A DNA stretch of 64,000 nucleotides from Acidobacteriota bacterium (lineage in GTDB: Bacteria > Acidobacteriota > Thermoanaerobaculia > Multivoradales > J023), in NCBI GenBank assembly GCA_029263395.1, contig JAJCXO010000025.1, positions 1 through 64,000 on the forward strand, written 5' to 3'. A program made the translations under genes and the position numbers. Shown here one piece after another: positions 16,269 through 23,874 of the stretch. Position 1 is the stretch's first letter; every line of letters begins with the position of its first letter. The notes below the pieces were generated by a model. That model searched no databases. It was not told the DNA's origin and worked only from the letters and a program-made list of their open reading frames with translations.

Positions 16269-18729
16269 CCTCCAGCCAAGCCTCGAGCCTGCTGCGGCTT
16301 GCCGCGGCGCGCTGGCCCAACGCCTCGTAGCCGCTCAACGCTTCGTTCGCCAGGGCGCGCCAGCGGCTCGGCGCCAGGTCCAACTCACGCAGGACTCGAG
16401 CCAAGCCATAGGCCGCGTGAGCATCGTCGATCGGATCCCCGTCCTGCGACCGATAGATGTCGTAAGCGTGTTCCATCGGCCCCAAAGCCTCCGCGGCCTC
16501 ACCGCTCTCGAGTAACGCTTCACCCAGGCCGAGCTGATGCATCGCAGTCCTCAGATGCCTGGCTCCATAAACACGAGCTGCCAGCTTCGACCCTTCGCGC
16601 GAGCTGGCGACAGCGGCTGAGGGCTCTCCAAGCTTGAGCTGGACAATGCTGAGATTGTGCAATATTGAAATTCGGTCGGGATGGTCCTCGCCAAGCGCCT
16701 GCGTCACCTTGCCGAGGCGTTCCTTGTAGAGAGCCTCAGCCTCGCGATACCGCTCCAAGCCACGATAGGCAACCGACAGATTGTGCGTGGCGTTCGCCAT
16801 CCAAAGTTGTTCGTCACCGAAGGCTCGCGCATGTGCTGCAAGCGAGCGCTCGAAGTAACCGACCGCAGTTTCGAAGTTGTGCCGACGGTTGCTGAGCATG
16901 CCGAGACGATTGTAAAGCTGGCTCTCGAGTTCAGCATCCCCCCCAAGACGTTTGATCGTCGAGCTGGCGACGGCGGCATAGCGGTCCGCCTCGTCATGAT
17001 CACCCGCCCGCCAACCAATGATGACGAGATCGAGCCAGATCTGAGCTGCCTCACGATCGGCTTGACCGCGCTGCGCGGCCTCCAATGCCTGGAACAGTCC
17101 CTGCCGCATGCCTTCCATATTGCCCATGCGCCCCTCAATCTCGGCTCGACGCCGACGAGCCTGGGCCAGCAGCGGTGGATAGTCGACGGTTTCGGCAACA
17201 GCAAGGGCAGCTTCGGCCGCCGGCAATGAGATCGCAAACTGGCCAGCGTCTTCGAGCACCTCGGAACGAGAGATTTCAGCCGAGGCACGCTCGATACGGG
17301 CTACAACCTCAGGTGCCGTTGGTCGCGGCGCCATCGCCAACAGCGATTGGATGTTGGCGCAAGGTGCAACGCTAGGAAGGCCGTTAACAACCTTCATGGC
17401 CTTGGGCAGGAGGTCGGCGCTGGGATCGATCAGCAGATCTGTCGCACCAACCAACGCTAGCCGTTGGTCCTCGAGACAAGCCATGCGTAGATCCATCAGC
17501 GACTCACTCTGTTCACCCCGCACGTGCGTCGCTTGGCACACCTCGGTGTGCATGCTGGACCAGCTCCCAGCATACGCGTCGAACTGGGTTGCCACCGCAG
17601 TGCCTACCGCTGTTGCATAAGGGGGTTCGAGCGCCGCAAATCCGCCGATCAACGAGGCGCGACGATCGGCATCCCAAACACCCCCCAGCCGCTCCTCAGC
17701 ACCACTGCACAATTGCCTGGCACTGCCTCCGGACTGAGATGCAAAATACGCCGCCCCAACAGCGGCCACCACCAAGGCGGCGGCGCGGAAGCGTCGAATC
17801 CGCCACGGGTGGCGCGCCAGCGCAGCCAGCATCGCGTCCATTGATTCGAAACGCTCGGCGGGATTGACCGCAAGCCCACGCGAAAGCACCCTGGACAGCC
17901 AGCGCGGCAGGCCTGCTCCGGCAGCAGGACCGGCTCCACAACAGGAGGGTCGTCGACCGGTCAACGCCTCGAGCAGGCTGACACAGAAGCTGAATTGGTC
18001 TGACCTAGAATCGACCGCGGCACCAAGCCTGACCTCGGGAGCCATGTAGGCAGGAGTGCCGCCGCCGCCGATCTGGATCGACCCGCCGCCTTCCAAATCC
18101 GGTCCACCTGCACTCTCCGGACTATCGTTCGAGGCTTCGGTGTCGATCACTGACGCCAGGCCCAGATCGACCACTCGTAACCGCCCATCGTGTCCGATGA
18201 TCAAATTACCTGGTTTGACATCTCGATGTACGAGACCCGCACGATGGATCGCGGCCAGCCCCTCGCCCGCCTCACGAAACTGTTCTAGGATCGCGCTTCG
18301 AGAACGCGGAGTTCGTTCCAGCCAACTGGCTAAGGTCTCGCCTTCGACCAACTCCATTACAAAAAAGACATCGTTCTTATGCACCCCGGCATCGAAAACC
18401 TGAACCACATTCGGGTGCGACAACCGTGCCAAGGCTTTGGCTTCGGCCAATAGCTGAACTTGGTGATGTTCACTATCGCCCGAGTCCGGCCGTGACCGGC
18501 ACAACTTGACCGCAACGTTGCGATCAAGGTCGGCATCGTAGGCCAGATAGACAATGCCCATGCCGCCGCTACCCAGCGCTCGCAGCGCGACGTAGCGGCC
18601 GAGTACCGAACCACGCGCCAAGCCGATACTGCGGCGCTGTCGCTCGCCTGGAAACAGGGTGATCGTGTCGTGCTGTCCGGTCGCGTCACCCGGGAAAGCC
18701 TCATCAGGAGAAGTGGTTCTTGCACTCAT
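16240..18729 (-). CDS. Membrane Ser/Thr protein kinase with C-terminal TPR domain
   Basis: This is an 829-aa Hanks-type kinase. The glycine loop GSGGMGIVY (53-61), Lys75 in VAVK, the catalytic loop HRDVKPGN (Asp170) and DLG (188-190, in place of DFG) are all present, with APE-like MAPE near 229. One transmembrane helix lies at about 314-331 (AALVVAAVGAAYFA). The remaining 480 residues hold TPR-like helical repeats and would be periplasmic if topology is typical. The TPR segment could sense or bind a partner. The gene overlaps the FHA activator gene, which is strong evidence for a functional pair: the kinase phosphorylates, the FHA domain reads, and sigma-54-type transcription follows. That chain is inference. 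Confidence 0.93.
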   Translation of the reverse strand: MSARTTSPDEAFPGDATGQHDTITLFPGERQRRSIGLARGSVLGRYVALRALGSGGMGIVYLAYDADLDRNVAVKLCRSRPDSGDSEHHQVQLLAEAKALARLSHPNVVQVFDAGVHKNDVFFVMELVEGETLASWLERTPRSRSAILEQFREAGEGLAAIHRAGLVHRDVKPGNLIIGHDGRLRVVDLGLASVIDTEASNDSPESAGGPDLEGGGSIQIGGGGTPAYMAPEVRLGAAVDSRSDQFSFCVSLLEALTGRRPSCCGAGPAAGAGLPRWLSRVLSRGLAVNPAERFESMDAMLAALARHPWRIRRFRAAALVVAAVGAAYFASQSGGSARQLCSGAEERLGGVWDADRRASLIGGFAALEPPYATAVGTAVATQFDAYAGSWSSMHTEVCQATHVRGEQSESLMDLRMACLEDQRLALVGATDLLIDPSADLLPKAMKVVNGLPSVAPCANIQSLLAMAPRPTAPEVVARIERASAEISRSEVLEDAGQFAISLPAAEAALAVAETVDYPPLLAQARRRRAEIEGRMGNMEGMRQGLFQALEAAQRGQADREAAQIWLDLVIIGWRAGDHDEADRYAAVASSTIKRLGGDAELESQLYNRLGMLSNRRHNFETAVGYFERSLAAHARAFGDEQLWMANATHNLSVAYRGLERYREAEALYKERLGKVTQALGEDHPDRISILHNLSIVQLKLGEPSAAVASSREGSKLAARVYGARHLRTAMHQLGLGEALLESGEAAEALGPMEHAYDIYRSQDGDPIDDAHAAYGLARVLRELDLAPSRWRALANEALSGYEALGQRAAASRSRLEAWLEDGSARPPRA

Positions 18730-19032
18730 TACTCCTGTAGGCGCCAGACGTCGACAAAATCGATCAAGATTTCCCTAACTCGATCCCGTCCAGTTTTGCC
18801 ATTTTCGGCTCAGTGAGCGAGGCCTCGTGGAGCGAGCAAGCAGCGAGCATGTTTGAGTTTCGCACCTGTTGGCATCTCGTATTCATTGGCACCAAAAGGA
18901 CTTAGGCATACTGCCAAAGATCCGGCGAGTTCTGGAGCGGCGGCGCAGCCCACAACATCGACCGAACTCTCGATGCGTTTGATAGGTGAGATCTAACTCG
19001 GCTGGTACTTTGGGACCGAAGCGACGCTCTAC
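18730..19032. other. Gene-free stretch upstream of the kinase gene
   Basis: I see no gene, repeat or recognisable promoter motif here. It should contain the promoter of the kinase and activator genes, which read away from it on the minus strand. A sigma-54-type motif was looked for and not found. Confidence 0.4.
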
Positions 19033-19218
19033 CTAACTGCCATTAGCCCCCCGAAAGATGAAGTGGGTCGCGGCCAACAGACACAAGGCAGCCCAGACAT
19101 AGTCCAGCTTGATGGCGGTTTTCATCACAATGAGAGAGAACGGGATGAACATCAGCAAGGACATGCCGACCTGAAGAATCTGCAGCTGCGACAGGGATAG
19201 CGCAGTGCTGCCTACAAC
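19033..19218 (-). pseudogene. 5'-truncated DUF486 (DMT-like) membrane protein remnant
   Basis: Reading the minus strand to a TAG at 19033-19035 gives about 61 codons with a convincing C-terminal end of a small four-helix transporter. The segment SLSQLQILQ is followed by two hydrophobic stretches and ends HFIFRGANGS. This matches my knowledge of the C-terminal half of DUF486 proteins (QLKxxQE, then LxFxxFSxxY, then FxxFRG). A TGA lies directly upstream in frame at 19219-19221, and no N-terminal half is present before the subtilase gene. It therefore looks like a gene decayed or cut by a rearrangement. Confidence 0.6.
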
Positions 19219-19282
19219 TCAAGCTACACAGCCTGGAAAACGTTCGAGATCCACTGACCCTAAACGGGGCCAAGCCGGGCGC

Positions 19283-21541
19283 CTACTTGTAGACAATCAC
19301 GAGCCGAGGCTCGAAGCCCACCGCCTCGCGACTGTGGAACTTGATTTCGCCGTTGCCGCCCGTTGCATCGACTAGAAAGCCATGGTTCGCGAACGTGCCA
19401 TCAACCCAGGCTTGGACGAGGGCAGTGACGTCGGCATCGACGTAGACGCCCGTCGTAGACGTCACCAACGAGCCTGACGCTGTGGCATCAAAATCGCCAC
19501 CCGAGTTCGTCCAGGAAGTGGGCTCATCGCTATAACCCCAGTCGGCGCCAGCCGTGTCGACACCCGTCCCTTCCGACCAACTCTTAGTGAGGCGATGGAC
19601 ATTGACCGTTACGCCCACTTTCTTGCGGGTGACGTAAAGCTCGAGTTTGGCAGAGGTCACAGTCGCCGACGATGGGACCGTCGACAGATCGAACTGCAAC
19701 AGCGAACGGCGTTGTTTACCGCTGTCAGCCTTCAACCTAATGTCGGTCTCGTCACCTAAATTCTTGTCGGTCTTCGAGGCGTCGATATAGGTGTCGGCCA
19801 CCGCAATGAAGGACTCGGCAACCTGGATCGTAACGGTCGTCGAGCCGGTCAACAGCACGCTGTCGGTCGCCGCGGCGGTGATCGTGTGGGTACCAGCCGA
19901 CAACACCGATGTGCTGAACGAACCACCGGAGCCAATCACCCCGTCGATGTCCGAGGTCCAAACAAGCGCTGATGTCAGGTCGCCATCCTCGACGTCGGAT
20001 GCGGAGCCGGTGAACGCTACACTGTCTCCCACCGTTGCGGTCGAGCCGCCAGCTGGAGCAGTAATCGTGGCACTCGGAAACGCATTGCTGGAGCCACTGC
20101 AGCCACTCGAGCCAGTCGCCGGCAGTTGCGACAGGTTGTCCAGGGCGGCCCGGATGTCGACGCGGCCATCACCACACTTCGCTGCCCCCGATCCAAAAAT
20201 CGGATCAGCATAGGATAAGGCATTGTCGACTTGGGAAAATCCAACGCTGCCCGCCGTCCCATCCCCCTTGGCATCAGCCAACAACGCCACCGCCCCAGAG
20301 ACCCAAGGGGCGGCAAACGAGGTACCCGAGGCCCCCGCCCATCCACCACCCGGGTAGACCGTGATGACGTTTTCCCCTGGCGCTGCCAGGGTCACCAAGT
20401 CGTTGCCGAGATTGGAAAAGGCACTCACATAGTCTCCGGTGTCGGTTGAGCCGACTCCAAACACGTTACACAACCCCGCCGGGAAAACCATCGATTCGAG
20501 ACCTTCGTTGCCCACTGAGGCCACCACGCTGACGCCATTCTGATCGGCGTAGTCCATTGCCGTGATCAATTCCTGAGAAGGGATCTCGAGACTGAAGCTC
20601 ATGTTGATCACTGTTGCACCGTGGTCCACCGCGTAATAGATCGCACGCACAACATCAAAGACGTTCGCTCGGCCATCGCCGTCGAAAACCCTCAGCGGCA
20701 TAATCTTGGCTTCTGGCGCCACCAGGTGCACAATGCCGGCCACCATCGTGCCGTGGCCAAAGGCTTCCGGAATGGCCGTTGGATCGAGTTGGTTGATCTG
20801 GTTGTTGCCAAGAATGGCCATCGACGACTGATTGATCACCAGGACATCGTCGCTGCCCAGAATGGCCATCGACGACTGCCCGAGGATGGCCATCGACGAT
20901 TGATCCAGAACACTCCACTCCGACGCGTCGCCGGCTTGCTCGAGCAGGAAGTCGTAACCTGGCACCAAGTGGCCATCGAACAAGGCATGGTTGGGATCGA
21001 TGCCACTGTCGATAATCGCGACCACAGCTCCATCGCCGGTCTCCACGGTCCGAGCCGATGAAGCTCGCACGAGATTATCAGCATCCTGCTGGACATAACC
21101 TGTCCAGACGTAACGGTCGGCACCGAGCGAGTCCTTGCCGAACAACACCGTGCTGGTGTCGCCCAAGGCACCCAAGATCTCACCGATGGATTGACTGAGG
21201 ACCACGTTGCCAGTGGTCTCAGGGAGGCTCGCCAGGAACACTTCCTCGATCACGACCACCGAAGGTTCTGCGGATACCACATCAGAAATGATCTGCGCGG
21301 GTACCACCGAGGGATCCGCACGCACAACACAGACCTCCTCGCCCGTCGGTGCTGGATCGAGGCGCCCAACTTCCGTCAGGCCATGGCGCGCCAGCACTCC
21401 AGCAATCTCTGAGGCTGCTGCGCGGATAATGAAATCGTTGTTCGACGCCGATGTGGGTGGTTGTTGGGCGAGCGCACTTTGCGTCAGCCCGAGAAACATT
21501 GCGATCGACAAGAGTACAATAATGCTGGTCCGGTTTTTCAT
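19283..21541 (-). CDS. Secreted subtilisin-like serine protease with PKD-like and DNRLRE domains
   Basis: The 752-aa protein starts with a signal peptide (MKNRTSIIVLLSIAMFLG, ending SALAQ). Residues 40-110 resemble an inhibitor propeptide. The S8 catalytic triad is clear: Asp178 in IIDSGIDPNH, His263 in GHGTMVAGI and Ser408 in GTSFAAPW. Between Asp and His sits an insertion with three copies of QSSMAILG. A PKD/cadherin-like domain follows at about 490-575 (TITAPAGGSTATVGDSVAF). The C-terminal 165 residues look like the DNRLRE/CBM96-type domain (ADTYIDASK, LLQFDLSTVPSSATVTSAKL, WxxG, FHSREA). The enzyme is probably exported and anchored or bound to polysaccharide by the C-terminal domain. Confidence 0.93.
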   Translation of the reverse strand: MKNRTSIIVLLSIAMFLGLTQSALAQQPPTSASNNDFIIRAAASEIAGVLARHGLTEVGRLDPAPTGEEVCVVRADPSVVPAQIISDVVSAEPSVVVIEEVFLASLPETTGNVVLSQSIGEILGALGDTSTVLFGKDSLGADRYVWTGYVQQDADNLVRASSARTVETGDGAVVAIIDSGIDPNHALFDGHLVPGYDFLLEQAGDASEWSVLDQSSMAILGQSSMAILGSDDVLVINQSSMAILGNNQINQLDPTAIPEAFGHGTMVAGIVHLVAPEAKIMPLRVFDGDGRANVFDVVRAIYYAVDHGATVINMSFSLEIPSQELITAMDYADQNGVSVVASVGNEGLESMVFPAGLCNVFGVGSTDTGDYVSAFSNLGNDLVTLAAPGENVITVYPGGGWAGASGTSFAAPWVSGAVALLADAKGDGTAGSVGFSQVDNALSYADPIFGSGAAKCGDGRVDIRAALDNLSQLPATGSSGCSGSSNAFPSATITAPAGGSTATVGDSVAFTGSASDVEDGDLTSALVWTSDIDGVIGSGGSFSTSVLSAGTHTITAAATDSVLLTGSTTVTIQVAESFIAVADTYIDASKTDKNLGDETDIRLKADSGKQRRSLLQFDLSTVPSSATVTSAKLELYVTRKKVGVTVNVHRLTKSWSEGTGVDTAGADWGYSDEPTSWTNSGGDFDATASGSLVTSTTGVYVDADVTALVQAWVDGTFANHGFLVDATGGNGEIKFHSREAVGFEPRLVIVYK
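20807..20902 (-). repeat. QSSMAILG peptide repeat inside the subtilase
   Basis: Three copies of the octapeptide QSSMAILG occupy residues 214-221, 222-229 and 238-245, in an insertion between the catalytic Asp and His. The DNA copies are nearly identical (core aatggccatcgacgactg on the plus strand), so the expansion is recent or conserved by conversion. The first two copies are directly adjacent and the third is separated by eight residues. A similar motif in other subtilases of related bacteria is my recollection, not checked. Confidence 0.85.
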
Positions 21542-21671
21542 AAAATCCCTCGTGATCTAACGTTCGAGAGGTTCACCGCAATAACCCAATGTCAGTTGCG
21601 ACATCCACCTCGTGAATTAACAAGCTTGAGTAAACCCATCCCATGTGACATAAAAAATTGCCTCAATACGT

Positions 21672-21716
21672 CAATTGACATGACTTTTTCATGACACCTC
21701 CTACCGACCGGTCGGT
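21672..21716 (+). promoter_or_regulatory. Promoter-operator module, copy 1
   Basis: A TTGACA (21675-21680, inside caattgacatgac) is followed 28 nt from its start by accgaccggtcggt, a perfect 14-bp palindrome at 21703-21716. The palindrome type is typical of TetR-family operators and sits where the -10 to +1 region would be. The -10 element is weak, as expected of a regulated promoter. It reads toward the solute-binding protein and CHAT genes. The regulator is not encoded in the window. Confidence 0.5.
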
Positions 21717-21838
21717 CTCATGTGACTTGATGTAATTTCCAAGATATTCCCTGTTTTTCAAGTCAGATAGGCCTGTTTCTCTACGCCCTGGGCTTATGCT
21801 GGATGAAGCTTTCTCAAGTGATGTGCCAGGCTCGGGGT

Positions 21839-21864
21839 CTTTACTTGATGTACTTCAAGTAAAG
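21839..21864. promoter_or_regulatory. 10-bp inverted repeat
   Basis: Perfect arms ctttacttga (21839-21848) and tcaagtaaag (21855-21864) flank a 6-nt spacer. The word acttgatgta within it also occurs at 21725-21734. Position between two operator-like modules suggests a second regulator-binding site; a terminator is unlikely because no T-run follows. Confidence 0.5.
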
Positions 21865-21900
21865 ACACCCCGGATGACAACTCAAATGTCTCGAACATGA

Positions 21901-21946
21901 CAATTGACATGACAGATTTTCGCCACTCAGATACCGACCGGTTGGT
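21901..21946 (+). promoter_or_regulatory. Promoter-operator module, copy 2
   Basis: The 13-mer caattgacatgac of copy 1 recurs at 21901-21913. It is followed by accgaccggttggt at 21933-21946, the same palindrome with one mismatch. The spacing from TTGACA to the palindrome is 29 nt against 28 in copy 1. A TCAGAT lies 17 nt after TTGACA as a possible weak -10. This copy is the nearer one to the ATG at 22072. Confidence 0.5.
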
Positions 21947-22031
21947 CTGCCCAACATCCGTCGCCTGACACCGAAACCCCAACCTTTATTAAGTTTTCCA
22001 TCACCCTCGACAGTTCAAAAAGGGCCGAATG

Positions 22032-22059
22032 TTCGATAGGATGTATTCGATAGGATGTA
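22032..22059. repeat. 14-bp perfect tandem duplication upstream of the solute-binding protein gene
   Basis: Two perfect copies of ttcgataggatgta lie at 22032-22045 and 22046-22059, ending 12 nt before the ATG at 22072. Each copy contains AGGATG, which resembles a Shine-Dalgarno/start element. It belongs to the set of gene-end duplications in this window. Confidence 0.85.
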
Positions 22060-22071
22060 AATGCGTGGAAT

Positions 22072-23874
22072 ATGAATAAAGGAAGGGACGAGAGGCATTC
22101 AGTGCCTTGCGGACGATATGTGTTCTTAATTGGGGCGCTGCTCACCGTGATCGTGTTTTTGGTGGCGTGTGCGCCACCGGAGCCACCGCCTGCCGCTCTA
22201 GAAACCTCGACCGACTGGACGACCGCCACCGACCGGGCCGCCGTTGGACGGCTCGGCGGGCGACTGGTCGTTGCCCTAGACGGTGAACCGCAGACTTTGA
22301 ACCCGGCACTCGTGACTGAGCTCACCTCGCGAGCCGTCGTCCACCGGATGACTGCCGATCTCATCCAGATCAACCGCGCATCACAGGACACGGAGCCAGC
22401 ATTGGCCGAACGCTGGACGATGTCCGACGATGGCCGCCGCTACACATTGAAGCTACGTCCCGGGCTGCTCTTTTCCGACGGCCATCCGGCCAGCGCTGAT
22501 GATGCTGTCTTCAGCTTCCAGGTTTATCTAGATGAAGCCGTTGCCTCACCGCAACGCGATTTGCTGGTGTTCAGCGGCCAGCCCCTCACCATCCGCAAGA
22601 TCGATACGTTGACGGTCGAGGTTGAGCTCCCGGCACCTTACGCCGCTGCCGAGAGGCTCTTCGACGGTTTCGCGATCTTGCCGCGACATCTCCTCGGGCA
22701 AGCCTACGAAGAGGGCCGGCTGACCGAAGCTTGGAGGCCCAATACCCCCCCCGAAGAGATTGCCGGCCTAGGTCCCTTCCGGCTGCAGGAATACCGTCCT
22801 GGAGAGCACTTGGTCTTGGAGCGGAATCCCCATTTCTGGAAACATGACGCCGCCGATCAACAGCTGCCTTATCTCGACGAAATCATCTTTCTGTTCACTC
22901 CCAAAGAGACCCAGACCCTCCGTTTCTTGGCTGGCGACCTCGACATCATCAACCGACTCAGCCCGGAAGACTTCGCGGTCCTCAACCGCGACACCAGCCA
23001 CCAGGAATACCGTCTTCATGATCTCGGGGCTGGCCTCGACTACCACTTCTTGTTCTTCAACCTCAACAACCTCGCCACCAAGAACCTGCCCCAAACCACT
23101 CTGAAACAGGATTGGTTCCGCCAGCTGGAATTCCGCCAGGCAGTCCAGGCAACCCTTGACCTCGAAGCCATCGTCCGCCTGGTCTTTCAGGGACGTGCCA
23201 CGCCATTGGCCTCGTTTGTAACACCCGGTAGCCAGCGCTGGGTGAATCGCACCCTCGAGCCACCCGACCGATCGCTGGAACGAGCCCGGCGGCTGCTCGA
23301 AGCGAACAACTATCGCTGGGATTCCGAGGACCGCCTCCATGACGACAATGGCCAGCGGGTGGAATTTTCTCTGTTGACCATCGCCAGCAGCCCGCAGACC
23401 ACCCGCACCGCTACCCTGGTCCAAGACGATCTGCAACAACTCGGTATCGATGTGCAAGTCACCAGCCTCGAGCTCGGGGCAGCGTTGGAACGGTTGTTCG
23501 AGACCTATGACTACGACGCTTGCATCCTGGCTCTGGGAGGCAGCGACGCGGATCCGAATCCAGCAATGAACGTTTTACTGTCGAGTGGCAGCCACCATCT
23601 GTGGCGTCTTGGCCAGAAGTCGATGTCTCCGTGGCAAGCCGAGATCGATCGGTTGATGCAAAAGCAGCGGTCCACTCTCGATCCGGACGAAAGGAAACGC
23701 CTGGTCGATCGGGTGCAGTGGCTGGTGGCCGAGAATCTCCCAATGCTCAGTCTGGTCAGCCCCAACGTGCTAGTTGGTGCCAAAACACTGCTCGGTAACT
23801 TTCGTCCAGCGATCCTGCCTCATCACACCTTGTGGAATGCTGAGGAGCTTTTTTGGCAGCCACCGGACAGCTAG
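22072..23874 (+). CDS. ABC-type solute-binding lipoprotein, family 5 (peptide/nickel type), without permease genes
   Basis: The 600-aa protein begins with a lipoprotein signal whose lipobox is FLVAC (Cys about residue 28). It then shows SBP_bac_5 features: DGEPQTLNPALV near the mature start, WTMSDDGRRYTLKLRPGL, FSDGHPASADDAVFSF, and a long two-lobe body ending at the usual length. Members bind oligopeptides, sugars or metals outside the membrane. No permease or ATPase gene is adjacent, so it is unlikely to work as a simple importer subunit here. Instead its stop codon overlaps the start of a TPR-CHAT protease gene. A GTG at 22102 (GAGAGG 6 nt upstream) would give a shorter, more typical signal and is an equally good start. 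Confidence 0.9.
   Translation: MNKGRDERHSVPCGRYVFLIGALLTVIVFLVACAPPEPPPAALETSTDWTTATDRAAVGRLGGRLVVALDGEPQTLNPALVTELTSRAVVHRMTADLIQINRASQDTEPALAERWTMSDDGRRYTLKLRPGLLFSDGHPASADDAVFSFQVYLDEAVASPQRDLLVFSGQPLTIRKIDTLTVEVELPAPYAAAERLFDGFAILPRHLLGQAYEEGRLTEAWRPNTPPEEIAGLGPFRLQEYRPGEHLVLERNPHFWKHDAADQQLPYLDEIIFLFTPKETQTLRFLAGDLDIINRLSPEDFAVLNRDTSHQEYRLHDLGAGLDYHFLFFNLNNLATKNLPQTTLKQDWFRQLEFRQAVQATLDLEAIVRLVFQGRATPLASFVTPGSQRWVNRTLEPPDRSLERARRLLEANNYRWDSEDRLHDDNGQRVEFSLLTIASSPQTTRTATLVQDDLQQLGIDVQVTSLELGAALERLFETYDYDACILALGGSDADPNPAMNVLLSSGSHHLWRLGQKSMSPWQAEIDRLMQKQRSTLDPDERKRLVDRVQWLVAENLPMLSLVSPNVLVGAKTLLGNFRPAILPHHTLWNAEELFWQPPDS

Noticed and set aside
19043-19273. A 76-codon minus-strand frame next to the subtilase.
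   Set aside because: Its translation has no family pattern. The neighbouring frame ending at 19033 matches a DUF486 C-terminus.
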